Assembly (NCBI GenBank): GCA_910583525.1
Contig: CAJTXL010000006.1
Coordinates: forward strand, 46,654-110,653
Direction: 5' to 3'
DNA length: 64,000 nt
Source of the DNA: an uncultured Muribaculaceae bacterium
Lineage (GTDB): Bacteria > Bacteroidota > Bacteroidia > Bacteroidales > Muribaculaceae
Positions 52,297 through 61,054 of this stretch are shown piece after piece. The translations under genes and the position numbers were made by a program. The notes below the pieces were generated by a model. The model saw only the letters and a list, made by a program, of their open reading frames with translations. It made no database searches and had not been told where the DNA came from. Position 1 is the first letter of the stretch; each line of letters begins with the position of its first letter.

Positions 52297-52917
52297 TTAA
52301 AGTTCAAAGGGTGTGCGTGCAAGGATTGAGCGCGCCAGCGTGGCCTCGTCGGTATATTCGATTTCGTTGCCTACCGACACGCCACGGGCAAGCTGCGTCA
52401 CCTTGACATCGGGCGAACTGCGTTTGAGCAGCCTATAGATATAGAAGTTGGTGGTGTCGGCCTCGACCGTGGCGCCTGTGGCGAGTATCACCTCGTCGAC
52501 ACCGCCGGTTTTGACACGCTCAACAAGCGACGCTATTTCGAGACAATCGGGGCCGATTCCGTCGACAGGCGATATCAGTCCGCCGAGCACATGGTAAAGC
52601 CCGAAGTACTGACGGGTGTTCTCTATGCTCATGACATCTTTCACATTCTCGACCACGCATACGGTGGTAGAAGCGGCGCGGCGCGGCGACGCACATATGG
52701 GACACAACTCTTCCTCACTGATGTTGTGGCACAGACGGCAGTAGCGGATATCGCTGCGCAGGCGCGCCACGGCATCGGCCAGCGACGCGGCCTCTTCTTC
52801 GGGACGGCGCAACAGATGCAGGGCAAAGCGCAAAGCCGTCTTGCGGCCGACGCCCGGCAGACGCGAGAGCGCCGTCACCGCATTCTCGAGCAAGTTAGAT
52901 GAATATTCCTGTTCCAT
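52297..52917 (-). CDS. recR: Recombination mediator RecR
   Basis: RecR works with RecO to load RecA at single-stranded gaps. The 206-residue protein shows the N-terminal helix-hairpin-helix (SRLPGVGRKTALRFALHLL), the zinc finger CRLCHNISEEELCPIC, and the Toprim domain (VCVVENVKDVMSIENT onward, about residues 85-180) with a Walker-B-like end. Length and order are standard. It is transcribed alone. Confidence 0.95.
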   Translation of the reverse strand: MEQEYSSNLLENAVTALSRLPGVGRKTALRFALHLLRRPEEEAASLADAVARLRSDIRYCRLCHNISEEELCPICASPRRAASTTVCVVENVKDVMSIENTRQYFGLYHVLGGLISPVDGIGPDCLEIASLVERVKTGGVDEVILATGATVEADTTNFYIYRLLKRSSPDVKVTQLARGVSVGNEIEYTDEATLARSILARTPFEL

Positions 52918-53031
52918 TATGCGAATTTAGCCATTTTCGGCGGATTGACAAAGTAAGCACCGTCAATTGCGGCCATTTGGTAGAGAGAATTGTTCAATTT
53001 GTCGAATATTTGTATCATAGGGAACAGAAAC

Positions 53032-53063
53032 CTTGAATATAAGTCGACTAATGAGTATCTTTG
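53032..53063 (+). promoter_or_regulatory. Promoter of efflux operon
   Basis: CTTG (53032-53035), 20 nt, then TATCTTTG (53056-53063), the favoured Bacteroidota form. The first gene starts at 53112. No operator palindrome and no TetR/MarR regulator gene is nearby. Confidence 0.65.
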
Positions 53064-53111
53064 CATCCGTGTTTGAAAAAAATCTACAATTAGAATCACT
53101 TCTTCATACCA

Positions 53112-54539
53112 ATGGATTTAAAAATTAAGGCCTTTGCAGCCATGGCGGTATTCTTCGCCGGCGCATCGGCACAGACTATTCCGGCACTCAGTCTTGACGA
53201 TTGCCTGAAGATAGCCCTCACCGACAACCCGACGGTAAAAGTGGCCGACATAGAGGTCGAACGGCTTGACTATTCACGCCGCGACGTCATCGGCCAGCTG
53301 CTGCCGACCATCGATTTCGGCGGACAATACAGCCGCACGCTTGCCAAACAGACCATGTATATGAACATGGACGGCTTCGGCGATTTCGGCAACCTCGGCG
53401 GAGGTGGCTCTGAAGGCGGCGACGAGAACGAGGGCGGCCGTGAGGCGGCATCACGAGCCGGCGGCGGCGACGGAGGCATCAAAGTAGGCCTCGACAACTC
53501 TTACTCGGTAGGCTTCCAGGCCTCGATGCCGCTGATAGCGCCACAGCTATGGAAGAGCCTGTCGCTGACCGACACTCAGATTTTGCGCAGTCTCGAAGCC
53601 TCGCGGCAAAGCAAACAAAATCTCGTACAGCAAGTGAAAAGCGCCTATTACGGACTATTGCTTGCCGAAGATTCAAAGAAAGTGATACAGGAGAGCTACG
53701 ACATGGCGGCCCTGACCCACGAGACATATAAAAAGCAATATGCCGCCGGTGCGGCGTCAGACTACGACGTGTTGCGCACATCGGTGGCCATGAAAAACAT
53801 CGAGCCTGAATTGCTCCAGGCCGACATCGCCATAAAGCAGGCACGCCTTCAGCTGCTGATACTCATGGGCGTAGACTCGAACTTCGGCTTCACCGTAAGC
53901 GACAAGCTCAGCAACTACGAATCGACGATGTACGGCGACGCCATAGCGCACATCAACCCCGACTACAGCGGAAACGCCGACCTCAAGCTCCTCGACCTCG
54001 ACTCGAAAGCGCTCGAAAAGAACCTCACCATACAGAAGCTCGCGTTCTCGCCCACGCTTGCGCTTACGGCCAACTACAACTGGACTTCGATGAACAACGG
54101 CACACCGTTTAAAGATTTGCGGTGGAACCCGTATTCATCGGTAGGACTGTCGCTGTCGATACCCATCTTTCAGGGCGGCCGCCGCTTCAACGCGGTAAAA
54201 TCGACCGGCCTGCAGCTCGAACAGCTGCGTCTGCAACGCGAAAACCTTGAGCGTAGCGTGTCGATGCAGGTAGCACTCGCTGTCGACAACATCAAAATCA
54301 ACGTAAAGCAGATAGCATCGTGCAGCGAAAGCGTGAGCCAGGCCGAACGCGCCCACGACATCATGGACAAGAGCTTCGACATCGGCGCCGCAAGCTACCT
54401 CGACCTGCGCGACAGCGAACTGGCTCTGACACGTGCCCGGCTGGCCTACTATCAGGCAATATACAACTACCTGGTTGCAAACAGCGACCTCGAGCTGCTT
54501 TTGGGCAAGGCCCCCATCGAACAATACGCAAACCAATAA
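53112..54539 (+). CDS. TolC family outer-membrane efflux protein
   Basis: The 475-residue protein has a signal peptide (to about residue 20) and two OEP repeats of coiled helices and barrel strands (IPALSLDDCLKIALTDNPTV at the start, and SYLDLRDSELALTRARLAYY in the second repeat). It forms the outer-membrane duct of a tripartite pump. A loop at about residues 80-120 is very rich in Gly, Glu, Asp and Asn (NLGGGGSEGGDENEGG), longer than usual for the family and probably at the cell surface or disordered. The adaptor gene follows after 13 bases. Confidence 0.92.
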   Translation: MDLKIKAFAAMAVFFAGASAQTIPALSLDDCLKIALTDNPTVKVADIEVERLDYSRRDVIGQLLPTIDFGGQYSRTLAKQTMYMNMDGFGDFGNLGGGGSEGGDENEGGREAASRAGGGDGGIKVGLDNSYSVGFQASMPLIAPQLWKSLSLTDTQILRSLEASRQSKQNLVQQVKSAYYGLLLAEDSKKVIQESYDMAALTHETYKKQYAAGAASDYDVLRTSVAMKNIEPELLQADIAIKQARLQLLILMGVDSNFGFTVSDKLSNYESTMYGDAIAHINPDYSGNADLKLLDLDSKALEKNLTIQKLAFSPTLALTANYNWTSMNNGTPFKDLRWNPYSSVGLSLSIPIFQGGRRFNAVKSTGLQLEQLRLQRENLERSVSMQVALAVDNIKINVKQIASCSESVSQAERAHDIMDKSFDIGAASYLDLRDSELALTRARLAYYQAIYNYLVANSDLELLLGKAPIEQYANQ

Positions 54540-54552
54540 CCTTCATCGCATA

Positions 54553-55563
54553 ATGAAACCGTCATATTATATCGCGGCACTGGCCGCACTGTCATTGGCA
54601 TCGTGCTCGAAAGACAAAGAGGCTGCCGTAAGCGAGACAGAAGAGCTGCCCATAGTCACGGTCGACGTGGCACACCGCACAGAAGTTCCGCAGACAAAGG
54701 TTTACACGGCCAACGTCGAAGCCGAAAACCTCAACAACATAGCGCCGGCACAGCCCAACCGCATAAAACGCATCAACGTAGAGGTCGGCGACCGCGTGCG
54801 CGCAGGGCAGGAGCTTGTGATACTCGATTCGTCGAACATCGACCAGCTGCGCATCAACCTCGAACAGATTGAACGGGAATACAAGCGCGCCTCACAGCTT
54901 CTCGAAATAGGCGCTGGCACACAGCAGGCCGTCGACCAGCTGAAGGCACAGCTCGACGCGGCACGCTCGCAGCATGCCAACATGCTTGAAAACACCGTAC
55001 TGCGCTCGCCCATCAACGGTGTGGTGACCGCACGCAACTACGACCCCGGCGACATGTGCGGCAGCCAGCCCGTGCTTACCGTAGGTCAGCTCGCCCCGGT
55101 GGTAAAGGTAATAATCAACATAAGCGAAAACGACCTCGGCACCATCTCTACCGGTATGCCGGTAGAGGTAAGCTTCGACGCCTATCCCGAACAGACATTC
55201 TCGGGCAAGATACAGCGTATCTACCCCACCGTCGATGCCGCCACAAGGACATTCGAGGTGGAAGTGCGCATAGCCAACGCCAAAGAGCAAATCAAGCCGG
55301 GCATGTTCGCACGTGTCACCCTCGACCTGGGCGCACAGCAGAACGTAGTCGTGCCCGACCGCGCCGTCGTAAAACAGACAGGCTCGGGCAACAAATATGT
55401 ATATGTGCTCTCCGACGGCCATGTAAACTATAAGAAAGTGGAACTCGGACAGCGCTTCGACACCACCTACGAACTTCTCGACGGCATCGAGGACGGCGAC
55501 ACGGTGGTCATCACCGGACAGTCGCGTCTTGCCGATGGCGTAGCTGTCGAAGTGCAGAAATGA
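54553..55563 (+). CDS. RND efflux periplasmic adaptor (MFP) lipoprotein
   Basis: From ATG 54553 the protein has 336 residues with lipobox LASC. The longer in-frame start (54433) lies inside the TolC gene and would not give a signal. Domains: a half-barrelsandwich/lipoyl (RIKRINVEVGDRVRAGQEL), an alpha-hairpin (about residues 100-135), the returning lipoyl part (TVLRSPINGVVTARNYDPG), a beta-barrel (VEVSFDAYPEQTFSGKI) and a membrane-proximal domain. It joins the RND pump to TolC. The RND gene follows after 46 bases. Confidence 0.94.
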   Translation: MKPSYYIAALAALSLASCSKDKEAAVSETEELPIVTVDVAHRTEVPQTKVYTANVEAENLNNIAPAQPNRIKRINVEVGDRVRAGQELVILDSSNIDQLRINLEQIEREYKRASQLLEIGAGTQQAVDQLKAQLDAARSQHANMLENTVLRSPINGVVTARNYDPGDMCGSQPVLTVGQLAPVVKVIINISENDLGTISTGMPVEVSFDAYPEQTFSGKIQRIYPTVDAATRTFEVEVRIANAKEQIKPGMFARVTLDLGAQQNVVVPDRAVVKQTGSGNKYVYVLSDGHVNYKKVELGQRFDTTYELLDGIEDGDTVVITGQSRLADGVAVEVQK

Positions 55564-55609
55564 TGCCCTTATTTTCACTTGATTAAAAAATCTTTATAAA
55601 AAAAACGAC

Positions 55610-58600
55610 ATGAGCTTATACGGCAGTGCGGTGAAACGGCCTATCATGACCACGCTATGTTTCGTGGCTGTGGTGATACTGGGTCTGTTCTCGCTCAAAA
55701 ACCTACCTATAGACCTCTACCCCGACATCGAGACCAACACCATCATGGTGATGACGACCTATGCCGGAGCAAGCGCACAGGACATAGAGCAAAATGTGAC
55801 ACGTCCGCTCGAAAACGTCCTCAACTCGGTCAGCAACCTCAAACACATAACATCGAAGTCGAGAGAGAACATTTCGGTAATCACGCTTGAGTTCGAGTTC
55901 GGCGAAGACATCGACGTGCTCACCAACGATGTCCGAGATAAGCTCGACATGGTGTCGTCGATGTTGCCCGACGACGCGGAGAACCCCATCATCTTCAAGT
56001 TCTCCACCGACATGATTCCCATCATCATGCTCTCGGTGCGCGCCACCGAAAGCATGCCGGGACTCTACAAAATCCTCGACGACGCCGTCGCAAATCCTTT
56101 GGCACGCATCAGCGGCGTAGGCTCGGTGTCGATTTCAGGCGCGCCGAAACGCGAGATACACGTCTACGTCGACCCCGTGCGTCTCGAGGCCTACAACCTT
56201 ACCGTCGAGCAAATCGGCAGCATCATCGGCGCAGAAAACCGCAACATCCCCGGCGGCACCTTCGACATCGGTTCAGACACATACGCACTGCGTGTGCAGG
56301 GCGAGTTCACATCGTCGGACCAGATGGGCGACATCGTAGTGTCAACACAAGGCGGCCGCACCGTGTATCTCCGCGACGTGGCACGCATCGACGACTCCCT
56401 TGAAGAACGCACCCAGCAGACATTCAACAATGGCGAGCAGGGCGCGATGATTGTGATTCAGAAGCAGAGCGGCGCCAACTCCGTCGAAATTTCCGACAAG
56501 GTGCTCGAAATGCTGCCCACCCTGCAGAAGCGCCTGCCGTCCGACGTCAAGCTCGGCATAATCGTCGATACCTCCGACAACATACGCAACACCATCGACT
56601 CGCTCGTCGAAACGGTGATGTACGCCCTGCTGTTCGTCATCCTTGTGGTGTTCTTCTTCCTTGGGCGCTGGCGCGCGACACTCATCATCACCATAACGAT
56701 ACCCATATCGCTGATAGCATCGTTCATCTATCTCTACGCCACGGGCAACACTCTCAACATCGTGTCGCTGTCGGCACTGTCGATATCCATAGGCATGGTG
56801 GTCGACGACGCCATCGTTGTGCTTGAGAACGTAACGACGCACATCGAGCGCGGCTCCGACCCGAAACAAGCGGCAGTGCACGGCACCAACGAAGTGGCAA
56901 TTTCGGTAATAGCGTCGACTCTGACGCTTATAGCGGTGTTCTTCCCGTTGACACTCGTCACCGGCATGACGGGCGTACTGTTCCGCCAGCTCGGATGGAT
57001 GGTGACAATCATGATGATTATCTCGACAGTGTGCGCCCTTTCGCTCACCCCGATGCTGTGCTCGCTGCTGCTCAGACGTGTCAATCACCACGGACGCCTC
57101 TACACACTCCTGTTCACTCCCGTAAACAAGGGCCTCGACGCCTTCGACCGCGGCTACGGCAAGCTTCTCCAATGGGTCGTTGGGCACAAGGCGGTGACAT
57201 TCACCATCTGCATGGCTACGTTCGTCGGCTCGCTCTTCCTGATGAAGTCGGTCGGCACGGAGTTCTTCCCCACCGCCGACGACGGCCGCCTGCGCGTAAG
57301 CCTCGAAACTCCGATAGGCACACGCATGGAAATAACACGCGAAAGCACCATACGGCTACAGAACCTATGGCGTGAAAAGTATCCCGAAATCGAGGTGCTG
57401 AACTTCACCAACGGTACGGCATCGAGCGACAACACCTTCGCGTCGCTGAGCGACAACGGTCCGCATATCGTGTCGATGAACATACGTCTGTCAGACCCCG
57501 ACAAACGCGACCGCTCAATCACCGAAATCGCCGCACTGATGCGCGAAGACCTCAAGCAGTTCCCCGAATACAAAAAAGCCCAGGTGTCGGTAGGCGGCAT
57601 GGGCGGCAGCATGGGCGGCCAGGCTACTATCGACTACGAAATCTACGGCTACGATTTTGCCGAAACCGACTCTGTGGCAAGAATGCTCCAGACGGCTTTG
57701 CGGCAAATTCCCGGCACGGCCGACGTGCTCATATCGCGCTCCGACTACCAGCCTGAGTATCAGGTCGACTTCGACCGCGAGAAACTGGCTCTGTACGGGC
57801 TGAACCTGTCGACGGCAGCCACATATCTGCGCAACCGCATCAACGGCCAGCTCGCCTCGCAGTTCCGTGAAGACGGCGAAGAATACGACATCAAGGTGAT
57901 GTACGCTCCCGAAGCCCGTACGTCTATCGAAGACATCGAAAACATACTCATCTACAGCAACGCCGGGAACGCCGTGCGAGTGCGAGACGTGGGCACCGTG
58001 GTAGAACGCTTCACGCCGCCGACAATCGAGCGCAAAGACCGCGAACGCGTCGTGACCGTCTCGACAACCGTACAGGACGTGCCCATGAGCCAAATCGTCG
58101 AGGCATCGCAAGCCGCCATCGACAAGATGGACATACCGCAGGGCATAGCCATACAGCTTTCGGGCAGCTACGAAGACCAGCAGGAATCGTTCTCCGACCT
58201 GCTCACGCTCGCCGTGCTGATTATAATACTGGTATATATCGTCATGGCGGCGCAGTTCGAGAGCTACACCTACCCGGCCATAATCATGACCTCGCTTCTG
58301 TTCGCCTTTTCGGGCGTATTCATAATACTGTGGCTCAGCGGCCATACGCTCAATGTGATGTCGATGATTGGCGCCATCATGCTTATCGGCATCGTGGTAA
58401 AGAACGGCATCGTGCTTATCGACTATATCACGCTCAACCGTGAACGAGGCATGTCTATCCGCCGCGCCGTAATCGACGGCGGCGAATCGCGCCTGCGCCC
58501 CGTTGTCATGACAACTCTCACCACCATCCTCGGCATGGTGCCCATGGCTGTAGGCACCGGGCAGGGCGCCGAAATGTGGCGCCCGATGGGTACTGCCGTA

Positions 58601-58738
58601 ATCGGCGGCCTCACTTTCTCGACAATACTCACACTTCTGTTCGTGCCTGTGCTCTACTGCGTATTCGCATCGCGAGGCATCAAGAACCAGCGCCGCAAAC
58701 ACCGCAAAGCCCTGTTAGCTAAAACCACAGAAAAATGA
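55610..58738 (+). CDS. RND efflux pump inner-membrane permease (HAE1/AcrB-like)
   Basis: The 1042-residue protein has the double 6-TM plus large periplasmic loop design of AcrB-type pumps. Proton-relay aspartates are in GMVVDDAIVVLENV in TM4. Other blocks: LPIDLYPDIETNTIMVMTTY at the start, RQLGWMVTIMMIISTVCALS, and GIVVKNGIVLIDYITLNRER in the second half. It uses the proton gradient to expel drugs, bile salts or lipophilic metabolites through TolC. No regulator is encoded beside it. The gene overlaps the following 97-residue gene by four bases. Confidence 0.95.
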   Translation: MSLYGSAVKRPIMTTLCFVAVVILGLFSLKNLPIDLYPDIETNTIMVMTTYAGASAQDIEQNVTRPLENVLNSVSNLKHITSKSRENISVITLEFEFGEDIDVLTNDVRDKLDMVSSMLPDDAENPIIFKFSTDMIPIIMLSVRATESMPGLYKILDDAVANPLARISGVGSVSISGAPKREIHVYVDPVRLEAYNLTVEQIGSIIGAENRNIPGGTFDIGSDTYALRVQGEFTSSDQMGDIVVSTQGGRTVYLRDVARIDDSLEERTQQTFNNGEQGAMIVIQKQSGANSVEISDKVLEMLPTLQKRLPSDVKLGIIVDTSDNIRNTIDSLVETVMYALLFVILVVFFFLGRWRATLIITITIPISLIASFIYLYATGNTLNIVSLSALSISIGMVVDDAIVVLENVTTHIERGSDPKQAAVHGTNEVAISVIASTLTLIAVFFPLTLVTGMTGVLFRQLGWMVTIMMIISTVCALSLTPMLCSLLLRRVNHHGRLYTLLFTPVNKGLDAFDRGYGKLLQWVVGHKAVTFTICMATFVGSLFLMKSVGTEFFPTADDGRLRVSLETPIGTRMEITRESTIRLQNLWREKYPEIEVLNFTNGTASSDNTFASLSDNGPHIVSMNIRLSDPDKRDRSITEIAALMREDLKQFPEYKKAQVSVGGMGGSMGGQATIDYEIYGYDFAETDSVARMLQTALRQIPGTADVLISRSDYQPEYQVDFDREKLALYGLNLSTAATYLRNRINGQLASQFREDGEEYDIKVMYAPEARTSIEDIENILIYSNAGNAVRVRDVGTVVERFTPPTIERKDRERVVTVSTTVQDVPMSQIVEASQAAIDKMDIPQGIAIQLSGSYEDQQESFSDLLTLAVLIIILVYIVMAAQFESYTYPAIIMTSLLFAFSGVFIILWLSGHTLNVMSMIGAIMLIGIVVKNGIVLIDYITLNRERGMSIRRAVIDGGESRLRPVVMTTLTTILGMVPMAVGTGQGAEMWRPMGTAVIGGLTFSTILTLLFVPVLYCVFASRGIKNQRRKHRKALLAKTTEK

Positions 58739-59028
58739 AAGCCATATTCATAGCCTTTGACCAGGCACACTACGACCACATCGTCGAAATGCTCGAACGC
58801 TCGAACTGCCGAGGCTTCACAGCCTGGGAGCAGGTTACGGGCCGCGGCTCTGTCGACGGAGAACCACACTACGGCTCGCACGCATGGCCATCGATGGCAT
58901 CGGCCATCATCACTATGGTAGAAGACCATCGCGTGCCCATCGTTTTGGGTAAGCTGAAAGCATTCAACGATGAACGTCCCAAGCTCGGCCTGAGGGCATT
59001 CGTGTGGAATGTTGAAGACTCGCTCTGA
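58735..59028 (+). CDS. Small PII-like protein at end of efflux operon
   Basis: The 97-residue soluble protein begins MKAIFIAFDQAHYDHIVEML, with a later GRGSVDGEPHYGSHAWPSM and a run ending LGLRAFVWNVEDSL. Size, ferredoxin-like beta-alpha-beta pattern and loop position suggest a relative of the PII/GlnK fold without the uridylylation tyrosine loop of true PII. I know such a gene downstream of AcrB-type pumps in other Bacteroidales, but its function is not established. The ATGA overlap with the pump gene shows translational coupling and hints at allosteric control or assembly of the pump. Confidence 0.6.
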   Translation: MKAIFIAFDQAHYDHIVEMLERSNCRGFTAWEQVTGRGSVDGEPHYGSHAWPSMASAIITMVEDHRVPIVLGKLKAFNDERPKLGLRAFVWNVEDSL

Positions 59029-59050
59029 CGAGCACTCTACAAAAATTACC

Positions 59051-59085
59051 GAATGGCGTCCGACAGATTGTCCGGGCGCCATTTT
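59051..59085. terminator. Terminator between efflux operon and ATP-grasp gene
   Basis: Inverted repeat AATGGCGTCCG with GGGCGCCATT, then TTTTAG. It lies between converging genes and touches the stop codon of the ATP-grasp gene. Confidence 0.65.
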
Positions 59086-60202
59086 AGAATTCGGCAAGGA
59101 AGGAGAAATCGGAGCCGGGTTGTGCGAGGTCGATTGAGCCGCCACGTATGCGCCCGTTGAAAACGTCGGCGTCAAAACGGCCTTCCGAGACCTTCGGTAG
59201 CACCGAAAAAGTTCCTTCCGCACCGGCGGCGACATAACGGGAATAAAAGATACGGCAGAGGTGCCCCATTGTCATGCGGAAATTGATTTCGACAACGGGA
59301 ACCAACAGGTAGCCCGGGTTATCGACGAGCATCATATCGACACCCAAGGGGCCTTCGTAAGCATCGCCGGCGACCTCTTCTATGATTGCGCAGAGCGCAT
59401 CGCGCACGGCGTCAAGCTGTACTTGGGGACATAGGGCATACAGACCGGCTGCAAGCGCTTCCTGTGAGGCAAGTTCGTTGCCGGCATATGAGCCGAGTTG
59501 TTCGGTGCGGAACACGGAATATCCGTCGAAACGACATCGCCCGGCTTCGAGGGTGAACAGCATGGCGAAATCACTTATCTTGTTGTAGCGCGGCTCGGCC
59601 ATGACCGAAGCTTGACGACGCAACATGCCACGAACCATGGGCATCTGAGCATCGATAAGCGAGCTGTCGGTAGCCACAAGTCCTCGGCCCGACGAAGACC
59701 ACGGGAGTTTGAGCACCGTGCCCTCGGGATGCGACATCACAAAGGCCCTCACCTGAGCCTCGTCGGTGCATTCGAGAGCTGCCGGAGCCACTGCGAAAGG
59801 CAAGCTTTCGGCAAGTTTGTCCGCGACATAGGCTGCAGTACGCCGATGCGACAGGCTTCGTATCTTGGCAAGTGTGGCATCGTCTGGCAAATTATCAACA
59901 GAAAATCCCACGTCGGAAAAATAGCGTCGCGAGGCTTTTGACCAACCCCAAGGTGCGGCGGTAAGTCCACGGCAAACGCCGTCGAACAGATGCACGTCAA
60001 TGCCTAAGTTGTCGCGCAGACGGCCGAGCCACCGCGCATCAACGCCTTGAGTCAGCACTTTGTCGCCTGCGTCGCCATACCACAGCGGCAGCGTCGCACC
60101 GGCACGGCGCAGACGCACGGCAGCCGACGGCGCAGTATAGCGCTCGACATCGAGAGCAAGCGCAAGGTCGTTCTCAGGGTAAAACAGATGAAGCTTGGGC
60201 AT
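59084..60202 (-). CDS. ATP-grasp family protein of unknown substrate
   Basis: With the start at 60202 (MPKLHLFYPENDLALALD) the protein has 372 residues. The C-terminal two thirds have ATP-grasp features: GTVLKLPWSSSGRGL (the ATP-binding lysine and glycine-rich loop, about residue 185), then GPLGVDMMLVD and VPVVEINFRMTMGHL (metal-binding Glu and Asn, about residues 318-330). The first ~100 residues are a pre-ATP-grasp domain with a distinct opening found in a Bacteroidota family I cannot name. ATP-grasp enzymes join a carboxylate to an amine or thiol. No biosynthetic neighbour tells which. It stands alone. Confidence 0.75.
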   Translation of the reverse strand: MPKLHLFYPENDLALALDVERYTAPSAAVRLRRAGATLPLWYGDAGDKVLTQGVDARWLGRLRDNLGIDVHLFDGVCRGLTAAPWGWSKASRRYFSDVGFSVDNLPDDATLAKIRSLSHRRTAAYVADKLAESLPFAVAPAALECTDEAQVRAFVMSHPEGTVLKLPWSSSGRGLVATDSSLIDAQMPMVRGMLRRQASVMAEPRYNKISDFAMLFTLEAGRCRFDGYSVFRTEQLGSYAGNELASQEALAAGLYALCPQVQLDAVRDALCAIIEEVAGDAYEGPLGVDMMLVDNPGYLLVPVVEINFRMTMGHLCRIFYSRYVAAGAEGTFSVLPKVSEGRFDADVFNGRIRGGSIDLAQPGSDFSFLAEF

Positions 60203-60262
60203 TATACTTTGTTTTTCTTTTGTAAAGGTAGTCATTATTTACAACACTCAGCCAATTTTTGA

Positions 60263-60294
60263 TTTGTGGGTGTCATGATTTTATACTACTTTTG
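60263..60294 (+). promoter_or_regulatory. Strong promoter of structured RNA region
   Basis: TTTG (60263-60266), exactly 20 nt, then TACTTTTG (60287-60294), a full consensus match. Transcription would start near 60302, 250 nt before the next start codon. Confidence 0.7.
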
Positions 60295-60301
60295 CAACGC
60301 A

Positions 60302-60490
60302 CATTAAAATTGTGCGGACATATTTAAATAATAGAAGAAGCGTTTTGCTTATCTTGCTAAAGAAAACCTGAGAAATTTTCGACAAGTGCAAGGATGTAGC
60401 CAAACGGTTCTCACGCTTAGCGTGGGCTGCTGTTTTCATATCTTTGCACTTAGGTTTTCTCAGGACCGTCTTTAGGAGATGTGGCAATTC
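60302..60490 (+). ncRNA. Candidate structured RNA (6S-like long hairpin)
   Basis: The 350-base gap between genes contains nested complementary arms on one axis: 60362-60369 with 60452-60459, 60384-60395 with 60440-60451 (12 bp with one G-U), 60396-60401 with 60425-60430, and 60412-60416 with 60420-60424 closing on a three-base loop. A 14-base bulge sits on the left side. A consensus promoter starts about 60 bases before. A long rod with a side bubble recalls 6S RNA and the Bacteroidales-1 type RNA, named from memory only. Ends are approximate; a long structured leader of the 60553 gene is the alternative. Confidence 0.55.
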
Positions 60491-60552
60491 AGTCCACGTC
60501 TTTATTGTTTTCTAAGAACTCCTCATGGGACTGGGAGGGGCATTGCTAACCA

Positions 60553-61044
60553 ATGAAAAAACTATTTGCAATTCTTCTGATTGCAGCATCGGGGTTTACG
60601 GCGCAGGGCGCAGACCCGACAGTGAAGTTTGACTTCCAGACATCAGAAGCAAGGACTCTCGACCTTTCGCCGAGCACCTACATCCGCCCGTTGATTGCAG
60701 AGGTCGTCGTCGACACCAAACGTGGGAGAATCTCTGATTCATGGACTCTTTCAGCCAAAGATTTGGCGGCGCGGTCGATTGTACGGAAATCAGGCGACAT
60801 CGAAACCGAAGCTACGATTCAAAATCTGAAGGCCTACGGTCTGTATAAATCTTCTGAAAAGAACAATTGCGACCTCATCGTTGCCGCTACATTCGACATA
60901 AAAATAACGAATGAGGGCGCAACCATCAACCTGGTAGGCTACCCGGCAAACTTCACCAACTGGGCAACAGGCACACGGGCCGACTACGATTGGATTACAC
61001 TCGAACAAGGTCTCCAAACAATTGACGCCCCTAAATCTAAATAA
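60553..61044 (+). CDS. Small secreted protein of unknown function
   Basis: The 163-residue product has a signal peptide (MKKLFAILLIAASGFTAQGA) and a beta-rich body that begins with TVKFDFQTSEARTLDLSPSTYIRPL and ends near TRADYDWITLEQGLQ. No cysteine pair, lipobox or membrane helix beyond the signal. I do not recognise the family. The next gene, an outer-membrane barrel-like protein, starts ten bases downstream, so the two probably work together at the outer membrane or in the periplasm. Confidence 0.7.
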   Translation: MKKLFAILLIAASGFTAQGADPTVKFDFQTSEARTLDLSPSTYIRPLIAEVVVDTKRGRISDSWTLSAKDLAARSIVRKSGDIETEATIQNLKAYGLYKSSEKNNCDLIVAATFDIKITNEGATINLVGYPANFTNWATGTRADYDWITLEQGLQTIDAPKSK

Positions 61045-61054
61045 TGCGTGCGCT

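Noticed and set aside
57515..58702. 395-residue open frame on the minus strand
   Set aside because: It is antisense to the RND pump gene, with His/Asp/Arg-rich text typical of the reverse frame of a GC-rich gene. No promoter or motif.
60439..60446. TATCTTTG as a second promoter before the secreted-protein pair
   Set aside because: It lies within the right arm of the long RNA helix and has no -33 box at the right distance, so base pairing explains it better.
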